Assembly (NCBI GenBank): GCA_002102225.1
Contig: LQPB01000086.1
Location: 50,228 to 114,227 of the forward strand
Length of the DNA: 64,000 nucleotides
Direction: 5' to 3'
DNA from: Mycobacterium interjectum
GTDB taxonomy: Bacteria; Actinomycetota; Actinomycetes; Mycobacteriales; Mycobacteriaceae
Part shown: positions 1 through 8,162 of the stretch, piece by piece
Layout of the letters: every line of letters begins with the position of its first letter
Numbering within the stretch: the stretch's first letter is position 1
Notes under the pieces: model-generated
The model's input: the letters and a program-made list of their open reading frames with translations, nothing else
The model's database searches: none
Told to the model about the DNA's origin: nothing
Made by a program: the position numbers and the translations under genes

Positions 1-1171
1 AACGGAAGGGCTGCCCGTGAATGTGTGGGTCATCGTCGGTCAGCAGCCTGAGGTTGGCCAGGCGGTTCAGCAGGCATTCGAGCGCGACCCGGGTTTCCAG
101 CCGGGCCAGGTGAAGACCCAAACACGTGTGCTCACCGGCGGCGAAGGAGATGTGCGGCAGGTGCTTGCGGAAGATGTCGAATTCCTCCGGGCGTTCCCAG
201 CGGCGCTCGTCGCGATTCGCCGAACCAATGCACACCCCGACGACGGCGCGGGCCGGAATCTCGACCCCCTCGAGTGCGGTGTCCTCCGTGGTGAACCGCT
301 GCACGGTGGTCAGCGGCGTCTCGTAGCGCAGCCCCTCCTCGATCGCCTGGCCGATCAGCTGGCGGTCGGACTGCACCGCTGCGAACTGCTCCGGGTGGGT
401 GAGCAGCAGAAACAGCAGGTTTCCCGAAGACCGGTAGGTGGTCTCCAAACCGGCGGGCAGCAGCAGGCGCAGGAAGGAGTAAATCGCCTCGTCGCTGAGC
501 TTCTCGCCATCGATCTCGGCGCTGACCAGGTCGCCGATGATGTCCTCGGTGGGTCTGGACTTGCGTTGCTCGATCTGCTCGACGAAGTAATCCTTCAGCG
601 CGGCCGACGCCTCGAAGGCCCGCTCGTAGTTGACGTGGTAGCTGATCAATTCCACGGCGCGCTGGCGGAACACCGGCAGGTCCTCGGCCGGCAGCCCCAA
701 CAGTTCGGCGATGACCCGGGTGGGAAATTCGAAGGTGAACTGCCGGACCAGGTCCGCCTCGCCGGTGTCGATGAATTCGTCGATCAACGCGTTGCAGATC
801 GGCCGCACGACAGCGGGCTCCCACCGGGCCAGCGCCTTGGATTTGAATGCCGCCGACACCAGGTTGCGATGGTCGCGGTGCTTCCTGCCTTCCATCGCCA
901 GAATGGTCGGCCCCATGAACAACCCGATCGTTTTGTCGTACGGTGCGGAGCTGAACACCCGGCCGTCGCGGAACACCGTGTTCACCGACTCGAACGACAC
1001 CGCGGAGTACTCGCGCTTGGGCATCAGCGACTCCGGCGTCTTCGAATAGTCCATGACGGTGCCGGCGAACACACCGGCCTGCCGGCGCTTATGGGCGAAG
1101 AAGGGGTAGGGGTCGCGAAGGCTGACGGTTTCTTGGCCGGTTTGGGTGCCGGTGCGGACGTGGGTCGTCAC
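1..1171 (-). CDS. Cytochrome P450, 3' end outside window
   Basis: This is a haem-thiolate monooxygenase, presumably cytosolic and fed electrons by a ferredoxin. About 390 codons are visible and only the last few residues seem to be missing. Read on the minus strand it contains the I-helix block AGLETTYRSSGN, the ExxR region (EEGLRYETP), and the haem loop FAAGEHTCLG at about positions 125-155. The GTG start at 1171 has GGAG about 7 nt upstream and follows a stop codon directly. It closely resembles the P450 at 17839-19065 (same EFPTR, DIIGDLVSAEIDGEKL and GLETTYRSSGN blocks), so the two are paralogues. A perfect 19-bp inverted repeat lies in its promoter (1222-1240). The substrate is unknown; a lipid or terpenoid is an inference from the neighbours. 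Confidence 0.9.
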   Translation of the reverse strand, partial: MTTHVRTGTQTGQETVSLRDPYPFFAHKRRQAGVFAGTVMDYSKTPESLMPKREYSAVSFESVNTVFRDGRVFSSAPYDKTIGLFMGPTILAMEGRKHRDHRNLVSAAFKSKALARWEPAVVRPICNALIDEFIDTGEADLVRQFTFEFPTRVIAELLGLPAEDLPVFRQRAVELISYHVNYERAFEASAALKDYFVEQIEQRKSRPTEDIIGDLVSAEIDGEKLSDEAIYSFLRLLLPAGLETTYRSSGNLLFLLLTHPEQFAAVQSDRQLIGQAIEEGLRYETPLTTVQRFTTEDTALEGVEIPARAVVGVCIGSANRDERRWERPEEFDIFRKHLPHISFAAGEHTCLGLHLARLETRVALECLLNRLANLRLLTDDDPHIHGQPFR

Positions 1172-1221
1172 CTAGATCTCCAGCATCTTCAGCGGGAACG
1201 TGCGGTCCTTGCGTAAGATCG

Positions 1222-1240
1222 TACTGTAATTCTTACAGTA
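1222..1240. promoter_or_regulatory. Perfect 8-3-8 inverted repeat, candidate operator
   Basis: TACTGTAATTCTTACAGTA is a perfect inverted repeat of 8-bp arms with a 3-bp spacer. It lies about 50 bp upstream of the P450 start at 1171 and downstream of the SDR gene stop. The arm TTACAGTA recurs in the divergent promoters at 6478-6496 and, as a single half, 12336-12343. A dimeric repressor of TetR or GntR type is a likely ligand, but none is identified. Confidence 0.55.
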
Positions 1241-1277
1241 GACAATATGGGCAGGCCCGGAGCGGCCCAGCCGGCAG

Positions 1278-2096
1278 CTAGCGCGTCAGCCTTGCGGCGC
1301 GGGCCAGCAGGGCGGCGTATCCCACGCCCAGCACGCGGGGCATCGCCGCCATGGCGCGTCCGTCGGGCCCGATGAGGATCCTGGCCCGGTTCTTCTCGGT
1401 TCCCCGGAGGATCACCCGGGCGGCCTTTTCGGGAGAGGTGAGCGCCGCGCGTCCGAAAAGCTTCGCCGCCAGGTCGGGATCCTCGGTGGCCGCGGCGCGC
1501 ATGTTCGCCCCGAAGTTGGTGCGCACCACACCGGGGTGGACGCAGTGCACGGTCACCGGATGGCGTTCGATGATCATCTCCTGGCGCAGCGCCTCGGTGA
1601 GGCCGCGCACCGCGAATTTCGAAGTGCTGTAGGCGCCCTGGTACGGAATCGCGATGAGGCCGAAGGCGCTGGACAGGTTGACCAACCGCGCCGGACGCTC
1701 CGGGGAGCCCGACTCGATGAGCTGCGCAAGGAAGGCCTTCGTCCCGTTGACGACGCCGCCGATGTTGATGCCGACGAGCCAGTCGAAGTCCGCCCAGGAC
1801 ATGTCCGCAACGCTGGCGAACAGGTCGACGCCGGCGTTGTTGAACACCATCGAGGCCGGCCCCAGGTCGCGGCGCACCTGGTCGGCATGGGCGAGCATGG
1901 CGTCTCGGTCGGCGACGTCGACCCGGTATGTCGTCACCGTGCCGGGCGGGCAGGCGGTTTGGGTTTCGGCCAGATTCTTCGGGTCGATGTCGGACGCCGC
2001 GACGTGTGCGCCGTCGCGGCTCAACGCGAGCGTCAAGGCGCGCCCGATGCCGGAGCCGGCGCCGGTGACGACGGCGACGCGGTCTTGGAACCTCAC
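1278..2096 (-). CDS. Short-chain dehydrogenase/reductase
   Basis: This is an NAD(P)-dependent oxidoreductase of the classical SDR family, 272 aa. The nucleotide-binding motif TGAGSGIG is at residues 11-18, followed by NNAG, a catalytic Ser in NLSSAFG, and YSTSK (YxxxK). The GTG start at 2096 overlaps the stop of the upstream SRPBCC gene (GTGA), which indicates translational coupling. It is the last gene of a six-gene minus-strand operon that starts with the Rieske oxygenase at 6453. It probably oxidises an alcohol made by the oxygenases of the operon; the substrate cannot be read from the sequence. Confidence 0.88.
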   Translation of the reverse strand: MRFQDRVAVVTGAGSGIGRALTLALSRDGAHVAASDIDPKNLAETQTACPPGTVTTYRVDVADRDAMLAHADQVRRDLGPASMVFNNAGVDLFASVADMSWADFDWLVGINIGGVVNGTKAFLAQLIESGSPERPARLVNLSSAFGLIAIPYQGAYSTSKFAVRGLTEALRQEMIIERHPVTVHCVHPGVVRTNFGANMRAAATEDPDLAAKLFGRAALTSPEKAARVILRGTEKNRARILIGPDGRAMAAMPRVLGVGYAALLARAARLTR

Positions 2097-2569
2097 CTGG
2101 CCGCTCCCGCCTCGACGATTTCGCGGATCCGGTCCACCGACGCGTCGATGTTGCGCTGCAGATCCGCCCGGCGGTCGCGGACGAACAAGAAGAGATGTTC
2201 GAAAACCACGGCGGCGAACGGCAGCGGGACGCACATCCGGAAGGTCTCCGTGAGGCGCGTGGTGCCGGCGGCGCTACCGGGTTCGATCAGATAGGTCCAC
2301 TGCGTCCAGTCCCCTCCCATCGCCTGGACGACGAACGAGAACCTGCGCCCGGGCTCCGCGTCGACCACGTTGGCAACGGTCTTCCAGCGGCCGAGCCGGC
2401 GGCGGTTCCACGCCCGAAAACGGTCCGGCGCTAACCACTCCGCGCGCGTCGTTTCCGGGCTCCACTCGGGGATTCGCGTGACGTCGGAGACGACGGCGTA
2501 GACCTGCTCCGGCGAGGCATGCACCTCGGTCGAGGCCCTCAGCGTCTCGTCCTTCTGCAGCACCGGCAT
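2093..2569 (-). CDS. SRPBCC (START-like) family protein
   Basis: A 158-aa protein of the polyketide-cyclase/START-like SRPBCC superfamily, which forms a helix-grip fold with a hydrophobic ligand cavity. Recognisable elements are the N-terminal segment EVHASPEQVYAVVSDVTRIPEWSPET, the central WTYLIEP strand and the long C-terminal helix ending in the protein. ATG at 2569 lies 2 nt after the stop of the acyl-CoA synthetase gene. It may bind or cyclise a hydrophobic intermediate of the operon; no catalytic role can be assigned. Confidence 0.8.
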   Translation of the reverse strand: MPVLQKDETLRASTEVHASPEQVYAVVSDVTRIPEWSPETTRAEWLAPDRFRAWNRRRLGRWKTVANVVDAEPGRRFSFVVQAMGGDWTQWTYLIEPGSAAGTTRLTETFRMCVPLPFAAVVFEHLFLFVRDRRADLQRNIDASVDRIREIVEAGAAR

Positions 2570-2571
2570 CC

Positions 2572-4224
2572 TCAGCCGTTCACCGCCTGCTCGCGCGCCC
2601 ACCGGTAGTCGGCCTTGCCCGACGGGCTGCGCTCGATCACCGGGCGGAACACGATCGCCTTGGGAAGCTTGTAGCGCGCCAACGACTTTGCGGCGTGGGT
2701 GACCAGTTCCTCGGCGTCGGCACTCGCGCCCTCGGCGAGGGCGACGACGGCCACCACCTCCTGGCCCCAACGTTCGCTGGGCCGCCCCGCGACCACCACG
2801 TCGGCCACTGCGGGATGTGAGGCGATCGCGGTCTCGACCTCCTCGACGAAGATCTTTTCCCCACCGGAATTGATCGTCACCGAATCGCGGCCCAGCAACT
2901 CGATGGCGCCGTCGGCGCGGTGGCGGGCGCGGTCGCCGGGAACGGCGTATCGCACGCCGTCGATCACCGGGAAGGTCTTGGCCGTCTTGGCCGCATCGCC
3001 CTTGTAGCCCAACGGAACATAGCCGCGCTGCGCGAGCCACCCCATGCCCTCGTGGCCGGGCTCCAGGATCGCGCTCATGTCCTCGGCCGCCACGAAGGTG
3101 TCGGGCCCGGCGTTGAAGGTGCCGGTCGACACCGCGCCGGGGGCGGACATGTGGTGCATCTGCGCCCCGGTCTCCGACGATCCGACACCGTCGACGACGA
3201 CGGCGTTCGGCAGCACCTCGATCAGGCGCTGCTTGACGAACGGGGTCAGCAGGGCGCCGCCGTTGGCGACCACGGCCAACGACGACACGTCGGCGATCCC
3301 CTTCTCGATCGCGGCGACCAGCGGTCGCGCCATCGCGTCCCCGACGACCGTCACCACCGGCACCCGCTCACGCTCGATGGTGCGCACGACGTCGTCGGCG
3401 TCCAAATGGTCGACAACGGAAGGGAAGACGACAGATTGTCCCGTGGTGATCGCGGTCATCACGCTCCACTGCGCTGCGCCGTGGATCAGCGGTGGCAGGA
3501 TGAGCAACTTGGCGCCGGGCCCAGCGCCCACCCTGGCCACGATCTCGTCGACCGACGCCGACGGCTCACCGGTCATGAGGTTTCGCCCGCCGAAGGACGT
3601 CATGAAGATGTCGTGCTGGCGCCACAGCACGCCCTTCGGCATCCCCGTCGTGCCGCCCGTGTAGAGGACGTAGAGGTCGTCGGGCGAGTGCTGCACGGGC
3701 GGTGGTTGCGGCGAGCTGGATGCCAGGGCGGCCTCGTAATCCACTGCGCCGTAGATCAAGTCGTTGCCTGAGTCGTCGGCGATCTGAATCAGGACGCGCA
3801 GCTGCGGCAGGTCCGGCAGGATCTCGGCGACGCGCGGCGCGAACGCCGCGTGGTAGATCAGGGCGGTGGCCCCGGAATCCGCCAGCAGGTATTGCAGCTC
3901 ACTTTTGACATAGCGGAAGTTGACGTTGAACGGCGCGACCCGCGCCTGGAAGCTGCCCAGCAACCCCTCCACGAACTCGTTGCCGTTGTAGGCGTACAGG
4001 CCGAGCAGGTCCTGGCCGACCTCGTGGCCGGCGAGGCCGGAACGCTCGGTGTGGCAACCCAGCCCCCGCTTGTGCAGGTAGGCGGCGAGCCGGTTCGCCC
4101 GTTCCAGGATCTGCGCGTAGCTGTAGCGCCGGTCGCCCTGGATCACCAGGTCGCGGTCGGGAATCGCGGCGGTGACGGCCTTGGCGACCTCGGGCACGGT
4201 GAATTGCGTTGTGGTTTCGGACAT
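2572..4224 (-). CDS. Acyl-CoA synthetase (FadD19-like)
   Basis: An AMP-forming acyl-CoA ligase of the ANL superfamily, 550 aa, which would activate a carboxylic acid to its CoA thioester via an acyl-adenylate. The P-loop-like motif YTGGTTGMPKGVLW is typical of the FadD17/FadD19 group involved in steroid side-chain activation. The adenylate-binding GSSETG and the C-terminal lysine motif (SPSGKADYRW) are present. I chose ATG 4224 (AGAGG upstream) over an in-frame ATG 12 nt earlier that would overlap the previous stop. It is the fourth gene of the operon 6453-1278. Confidence 0.9.
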   Translation of the reverse strand: MSETTTQFTVPEVAKAVTAAIPDRDLVIQGDRRYSYAQILERANRLAAYLHKRGLGCHTERSGLAGHEVGQDLLGLYAYNGNEFVEGLLGSFQARVAPFNVNFRYVKSELQYLLADSGATALIYHAAFAPRVAEILPDLPQLRVLIQIADDSGNDLIYGAVDYEAALASSSPQPPPVQHSPDDLYVLYTGGTTGMPKGVLWRQHDIFMTSFGGRNLMTGEPSASVDEIVARVGAGPGAKLLILPPLIHGAAQWSVMTAITTGQSVVFPSVVDHLDADDVVRTIERERVPVVTVVGDAMARPLVAAIEKGIADVSSLAVVANGGALLTPFVKQRLIEVLPNAVVVDGVGSSETGAQMHHMSAPGAVSTGTFNAGPDTFVAAEDMSAILEPGHEGMGWLAQRGYVPLGYKGDAAKTAKTFPVIDGVRYAVPGDRARHRADGAIELLGRDSVTINSGGEKIFVEEVETAIASHPAVADVVVAGRPSERWGQEVVAVVALAEGASADAEELVTHAAKSLARYKLPKAIVFRPVIERSPSGKADYRWAREQAVNG

Positions 4225-4232
4225 CGTGCCTC

Positions 4233-4847
4233 TCACGGCTGGTGGGGTAGCAAGCGGACCATCAGGCCGTTGGCTTCGCTGAGCAGTGTGCCGTCGGCAG
4301 CGGTCATGCTAGCGGCAACGAAGAATTTCCTACCGTCGACGCCCGTGATCCGGCCCCGCGCGGTCAACGGGTCGCCGATCGGGGTGACGTTGCGGTAGTC
4401 GACGTGCAGGAAGGCGGTGCGGGTTGGCGGGCAGCCCGCGGTCGAGACGACCATCCCGAACAGCCAGTCGTAGAAGAGGGGGATCATCCCGCCGTGCACG
4501 GCGTTGTTCCCGCCCACGTGGGCGCGGGAGAAGTGCCCGTCCATGGTGACGCCGTCCGGCCCGGAGTCGGTGACCAGCCATGGCGGCAGCAACGGATGCC
4601 CCAGTCCGGGCAGCTCGATGACCCGCCCGCCCGGCGCGACGCCTTCGGGGACCTGATGCCCGTCCAGCAGCGCGCAGGCCCGTTCGACGTGCTCGGCCGC
4701 GGCGTCCCAGCTGGAGCTGGCGGTGGAGACGGCGAGATCCTGCAGGCGGCGCATCGCGGCGACGAACCGGCCCAGCCCGGCGGGCGCGTGCTCGGCCGGC
4801 TTGATCTGGGGGAAGCCGCCGCGAACTCCGGGCGTTGTCTCGGTCAT
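4233..4847 (-). CDS. PaaI-type hot-dog thioesterase
   Basis: A 204-aa protein with a C-terminal hot-dog domain carrying the thioesterase signature AVHGGMIPLFYDWLFG and the following central strand (TAFLHVDYRNVTPIGDPL). Such enzymes hydrolyse or edit acyl-CoA esters. The start ATG at 4847 overlaps the preceding stop (ATGA). Its position next to the acyl-CoA synthetase suggests it releases CoA from stalled intermediates of this operon. About 80 N-terminal residues precede the hot-dog core and have no clear domain. Confidence 0.85.
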   Translation of the reverse strand: MTETTPGVRGGFPQIKPAEHAPAGLGRFVAAMRRLQDLAVSTASSSWDAAAEHVERACALLDGHQVPEGVAPGGRVIELPGLGHPLLPPWLVTDSGPDGVTMDGHFSRAHVGGNNAVHGGMIPLFYDWLFGMVVSTAGCPPTRTAFLHVDYRNVTPIGDPLTARGRITGVDGRKFFVAASMTAADGTLLSEANGLMVRLLPHQP

Positions 4848-5464
4848 GGGCACTCCCACGCCCGAAGCAGCTCGTCCGTGGTGGTGATGGTCGCGAGCAA
4901 CGACAGCGTGTTGGCGATGACGGCGGCGCCGTAGTCGGCGGGCACTCCGGCGACGGCGTCCTTGGGCACGACGACGCGATAGGCCGCGTTGACCGCGTCC
5001 ATGACGACGTTGGGGATCGCGATATTCAGCGAAACGCCTACCACGACGATGGTGGAAACCCCGAGGTTGCGCAGCACCGCGTCCAGGTCGGTGCCGCCCA
5101 TCGGCCCGACGCCGTGCCAGCGGCTCAGGACCAGATCGGTTGGCTCGGGGCCCAATTCGGGCAGCAGGGCGGCCCCGGGAGTGCCGGGGGTGATGTCGAC
5201 TTGACCGTGTCCCAGGGCGAAGATCTTTGCGTTGTGGTTGGAGCCGAGCCCGTCGGGGCGTCGCTCCACCAGGCAGTGCACGACGCGCACCCCGGCCGCG
5301 CGGGCCGCGGGCAACAGCCGCACGATGTTCGGCAGGGCGACCCGGCGCGCCTCGGTGGCCAGCACGCCCAGGCCGGCGTCCGGGCCCATCACCGCACCCT
5401 GGCACTCCTGGGTGACGATCGCGGTGTGGTCGGGTGCCGCGAGGTCCTCGAGTGGCGCGGTCAT
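4844..5464 (-). CDS. Isochorismatase-fold protein lacking the catalytic Cys
   Basis: A 206-aa protein of the isochorismatase-like hydrolase fold: first strand TAIVTQECQGAV, the nucleotide-fold centre STIVVVGVSLNIAI, and the C-terminal DAVNAAYRVVVPKDAVAG block. Active members use Asp, Lys and Cys. Here the first-strand Asp is replaced within TQECQ and the Cys position of the consensus GVxTDxC reads as Ala in GVSLNIAI, so classical cysteine hydrolase chemistry is doubtful. Start ATG 5464 overlaps the Rieske stop. It may be a non-hydrolytic relative or use other residues. Confidence 0.75.
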   Translation of the reverse strand: MTAPLEDLAAPDHTAIVTQECQGAVMGPDAGLGVLATEARRVALPNIVRLLPAARAAGVRVVHCLVERRPDGLGSNHNAKIFALGHGQVDITPGTPGAALLPELGPEPTDLVLSRWHGVGPMGGTDLDAVLRNLGVSTIVVVGVSLNIAIPNVVMDAVNAAYRVVVPKDAVAGVPADYGAAVIANTLSLLATITTTDELLRAWECP

Positions 5465-6453
5465 GCCGGCACTTCGTAGAACTGGGTCGCCCATTTGCGC
5501 AGCGCCATATAGCCTTTCGCGTCCACCTTGGACAGCGCCGGATGCTCGACGTACTTCTGGTAGCGCCAGATCCGCAGATCGTCGAAGACGGTGGACAGGA
5601 ACTGCTTTTCGATGAGCTCGCGCAGCTTGCCCTGCGGCACGTCGGAGGCGTCGCCGGGCACCCGCGGCCACCAGATCGAATAGAACAGGTCCGAACACTC
5701 GTCGTCGACCGGCGTGCAGGTGAAGATCAGCCGATGGTTCTGGGCGCCCTCGAAGACGCTGATCGCCCCGCCGAGGCCGAACAGGTGGCTGTGAAAGCGC
5801 AACGCCAGGTCGTCGGGGTTGTCGCTGCGCGCGTCCGGCCAGCCCGCGACGAACTGCCATTCGTGGTCGACGATTTTCCAGTCCAGCACCCGCGGCGTCA
5901 CGGTGGCGTGGTGCACGTATTCGAAATGGGCGCTGTCGGGGGCGTTCTCCGCCACGATCTGGGGATGCACCGGTTCGCGCTCCGCGCGCCGGGACAATTC
6001 CGGGTACGGGCGGTAGTAGGCCGCCGGGTCCGTCTCGAATTGCGGGAACTTCCTGAAGATGTCCGGCATCTCCCACTGCGGCTCCTTGCCGTCCGGCTGG
6101 TGCCAGATGAACACGCAGTCGTACTGCTCGCGCACCGGGTACACCCGCAGCCGCAGCGCACGGTTGGGGCGCTCGGGTTGGTAGGGGATGAAGCGATTGG
6201 TGCCGTCGGGGCCCCACCGCCACCCGTGGAAGGGGCACTCGACGCAGTCACCCACCACCGTGCCGCCGTGACCGATGTGAGCGCCGAGGTGTTTGCAGTG
6301 CGCTTCCAGGACGTGCAACTCGCCCCGCTCGTCGCGGTAGGCCACCAGATCCTCGCCGAAATAGTGCAGCGGCCGCACCTCGCCGATCGGGAATTCCGGC
6401 GACCATCCGACCATGAACCACCCGGTTACCTTCCAGGTAAAGGGCACCTTCAC
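5461..6453 (-). CDS. Rieske non-haem oxygenase, KshA-like
   Basis: The oxygenase component of a Rieske-type monooxygenase, 330 aa. The Rieske [2Fe-2S] ligands are C53-x-H55 (CKHLG) and C73-xx-H76 (CPFHGW). The mononuclear-iron helix is visible as ENAPDSAHFEYVHHA. The overall pattern resembles 3-ketosteroid 9-alpha-hydroxylase (KshA), though specificity is not proven. The GTG start (VKVPFTW) has GGGAGG 7 nt upstream. It heads the operon 6453-1278 (oxygenase, isochorismatase-fold, thioesterase, FadD, SRPBCC, SDR) with overlapping stops and starts, divergent from the flavin monooxygenase at 6540. Confidence 0.88.
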   Translation of the reverse strand: MKVPFTWKVTGWFMVGWSPEFPIGEVRPLHYFGEDLVAYRDERGELHVLEAHCKHLGAHIGHGGTVVGDCVECPFHGWRWGPDGTNRFIPYQPERPNRALRLRVYPVREQYDCVFIWHQPDGKEPQWEMPDIFRKFPQFETDPAAYYRPYPELSRRAEREPVHPQIVAENAPDSAHFEYVHHATVTPRVLDWKIVDHEWQFVAGWPDARSDNPDDLALRFHSHLFGLGGAISVFEGAQNHRLIFTCTPVDDECSDLFYSIWWPRVPGDASDVPQGKLRELIEKQFLSTVFDDLRIWRYQKYVEHPALSKVDAKGYMALRKWATQFYEVPA

Positions 6454-6477
6454 GCCGCCGCCTCCCGCACTCGTTGA

Positions 6478-6496
6478 TACTAAGTCGGTTACAGTA
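6478..6496. promoter_or_regulatory. Divergent promoter with TTACAGTA operator-like repeat
   Basis: The 86-bp divergent region between the Rieske operon and the flavin monooxygenase carries TACTAAGTCGGTTACAGTA. Its right arm TTACAGTA and the outer TACT match the perfect repeat at 1222-1240 with the same 8-3-8 geometry, while the inner left arm has diverged. The adjacent TATAGAT may be a -10 element for the plus-strand gene. Confidence 0.45.
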
Positions 6497-6539
6497 TAGA
6501 TTTCAGCAGTTCGGCCGGTTAGGGGCAAGGAGCTGCTCT

Positions 6540-8162
6540 ATGCGTGGACAGGACGCGCACTTCGACGCCCTGGTCATCGGCGCCGGCTTCTCCGGCCTGT
6601 ACATGCTGCACCGGCTGCGGCAGCTGGGCATCCGGGCCAGGGTGCTCGAGCGGGCCGAAAACGTCGGAGGCACCTGGCTGTTCAACCGATACCCGGGCGC
6701 GCGATGCGACATCGAAAGCATCGAGTACTCCTACAGCTTCTCCGACGAGATTCAGCGGGAATGGGTGTGGACGGAGTCGATGCCGGCTCAGCCCGAAATC
6801 GAGGCCTACCTGAACTTCGTCGCCGACCGGCTGGATCTTCGCCGCGACATCCAGTTCCACAGCGAGGTCGTCGCGATGACCTTCGACGAGGACGCCGGGG
6901 CCTGGGTGGTGCGCACCGCGGCGGGCGAGTCGTTTCGAGCCCCGTTCGTCATCGCCGCGACCGGCATCCTGTCGGTGCCGCTGGAACCCGACATCCCCGG
7001 AATGGATACCTTCACCGGAACGTCGCTGTTCACCAGCCGCTGGCCCAAGGAGGGCTGTGATCTCACCGGCAAGCGGGTCGGGGTCATCGGCACCGGCTCG
7101 ACCGGTGTCCAGCTGATACCCGTCGTGGCGCGGGATGCTTTGCAGCTCTCCGTGTTTCAACGCTCGCCGGCATACACCTTGCCCTGGGAGGTGCGGCAAT
7201 TCGAGCCTGGCGAGCTGGACGAGATGAAGGCTCGCTACGACGAGATCCGGGCGGCGCAACGGGCCCACCCGATCGGCGCGGCGCGGCTGAGCGCCTTCTC
7301 GGTGCTGTTCGAGATGCTGGGCAGGCCGCCCCTGAAGTCGGCGACCCGCGACGAGCAACTGCGCGCCGTCGAGGAGAGCGGGGTGATGGGGGCGCTGAAC
7401 TGGGGCGACGTCTTTTTCGACATCGACGCCAACCGGATGGCCGCCAAGCTCTACGGCGAGGCGGTGGCCCGCATCGTCAAGGACCCGGACACGGCGGCCG
7501 CCCTGGTGCCCGAGCATCCCTTCGCCTGCAAGCGCCCCATCATCGACTACGGCTACTACGAGACGTTCAACCGCGACAACGTCACGCTGGTGGACTTGCG
7601 CAAGTCCCCGATCCGCGAGGTCACCGCGACCGGCATCCGCACCGCGCACGAGTCGTACGACCTCGACGTGATCGTCTATGCCACCGGCTTTGACGCCATG
7701 ACGGGCGCGCTCAGCCGCATCGATGTCCGGGGCCGCGACGCGATGTCGCTGGCCGAGTTCTGGGCCACCGAGGGCCCGCTGTCGTACTTGGGTCTGGCGG
7801 TGGCCGGATTTCCGAATCTCTTCATGATCCAGGGCCCGGGCAGCCCGAGCGCGACCACCAACTTCGTGGCCGCGCTCGAGCAACACGTGGAATGGATTGG
7901 CGATTGCATCGGCTACCTGCGCGGCAACGGAATCCGCACCATCGAGGCGCTGGCCGCGGCTCAGCGGGAGTGGATGGACCACGCCGCCGCGCTCGTCGCG
8001 GCGACGGTGCTGGTGCACCCGTCGTGCAGCTCCTGGTACAACGGTGGCAACGTGCCCGGCAAGAAACGGATGTATATGGGCTATACCGGCGGAATCCCCG
8101 AATACCGCCGCCGCTGCGACGAAATCGCGGCCGGCGGCTACACCGGCTTCAAGCTGGCGTAA
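6540..8162 (+). CDS. Flavin-containing monooxygenase, Baeyer-Villiger type
   Basis: A 540-aa FAD/NADPH monooxygenase. The FAD Rossmann motif GAGFSG is at residues 14-19 and the NADPH Rossmann motif GTGSTG follows GKRVGVI. The Baeyer-Villiger fingerprint FxGxxxHxxxW(P/D) is present as FTGTSLFTSRWP, so its central His is Phe here. A second conserved ATGFD motif lies near residue 405. Start ATG 6540 has AAGGAG 7 nt upstream. It would insert oxygen into a ketone or oxygenate a heteroatom. It is followed without any gap by a hydrolase that could open an ester product. Confidence 0.88.
   Translation: MRGQDAHFDALVIGAGFSGLYMLHRLRQLGIRARVLERAENVGGTWLFNRYPGARCDIESIEYSYSFSDEIQREWVWTESMPAQPEIEAYLNFVADRLDLRRDIQFHSEVVAMTFDEDAGAWVVRTAAGESFRAPFVIAATGILSVPLEPDIPGMDTFTGTSLFTSRWPKEGCDLTGKRVGVIGTGSTGVQLIPVVARDALQLSVFQRSPAYTLPWEVRQFEPGELDEMKARYDEIRAAQRAHPIGAARLSAFSVLFEMLGRPPLKSATRDEQLRAVEESGVMGALNWGDVFFDIDANRMAAKLYGEAVARIVKDPDTAAALVPEHPFACKRPIIDYGYYETFNRDNVTLVDLRKSPIREVTATGIRTAHESYDLDVIVYATGFDAMTGALSRIDVRGRDAMSLAEFWATEGPLSYLGLAVAGFPNLFMIQGPGSPSATTNFVAALEQHVEWIGDCIGYLRGNGIRTIEALAAAQREWMDHAAALVAATVLVHPSCSSWYNGGNVPGKKRMYMGYTGGIPEYRRRCDEIAAGGYTGFKLA

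Noticed and set aside
132..1049. Open frames antisense or out of frame with the P450 at 1-1171
   Set aside because: They lack any recognisable domain and show the Arg/Pro/Ala-rich composition of shadow frames in high-GC DNA; the minus-strand frame has P450 motifs.
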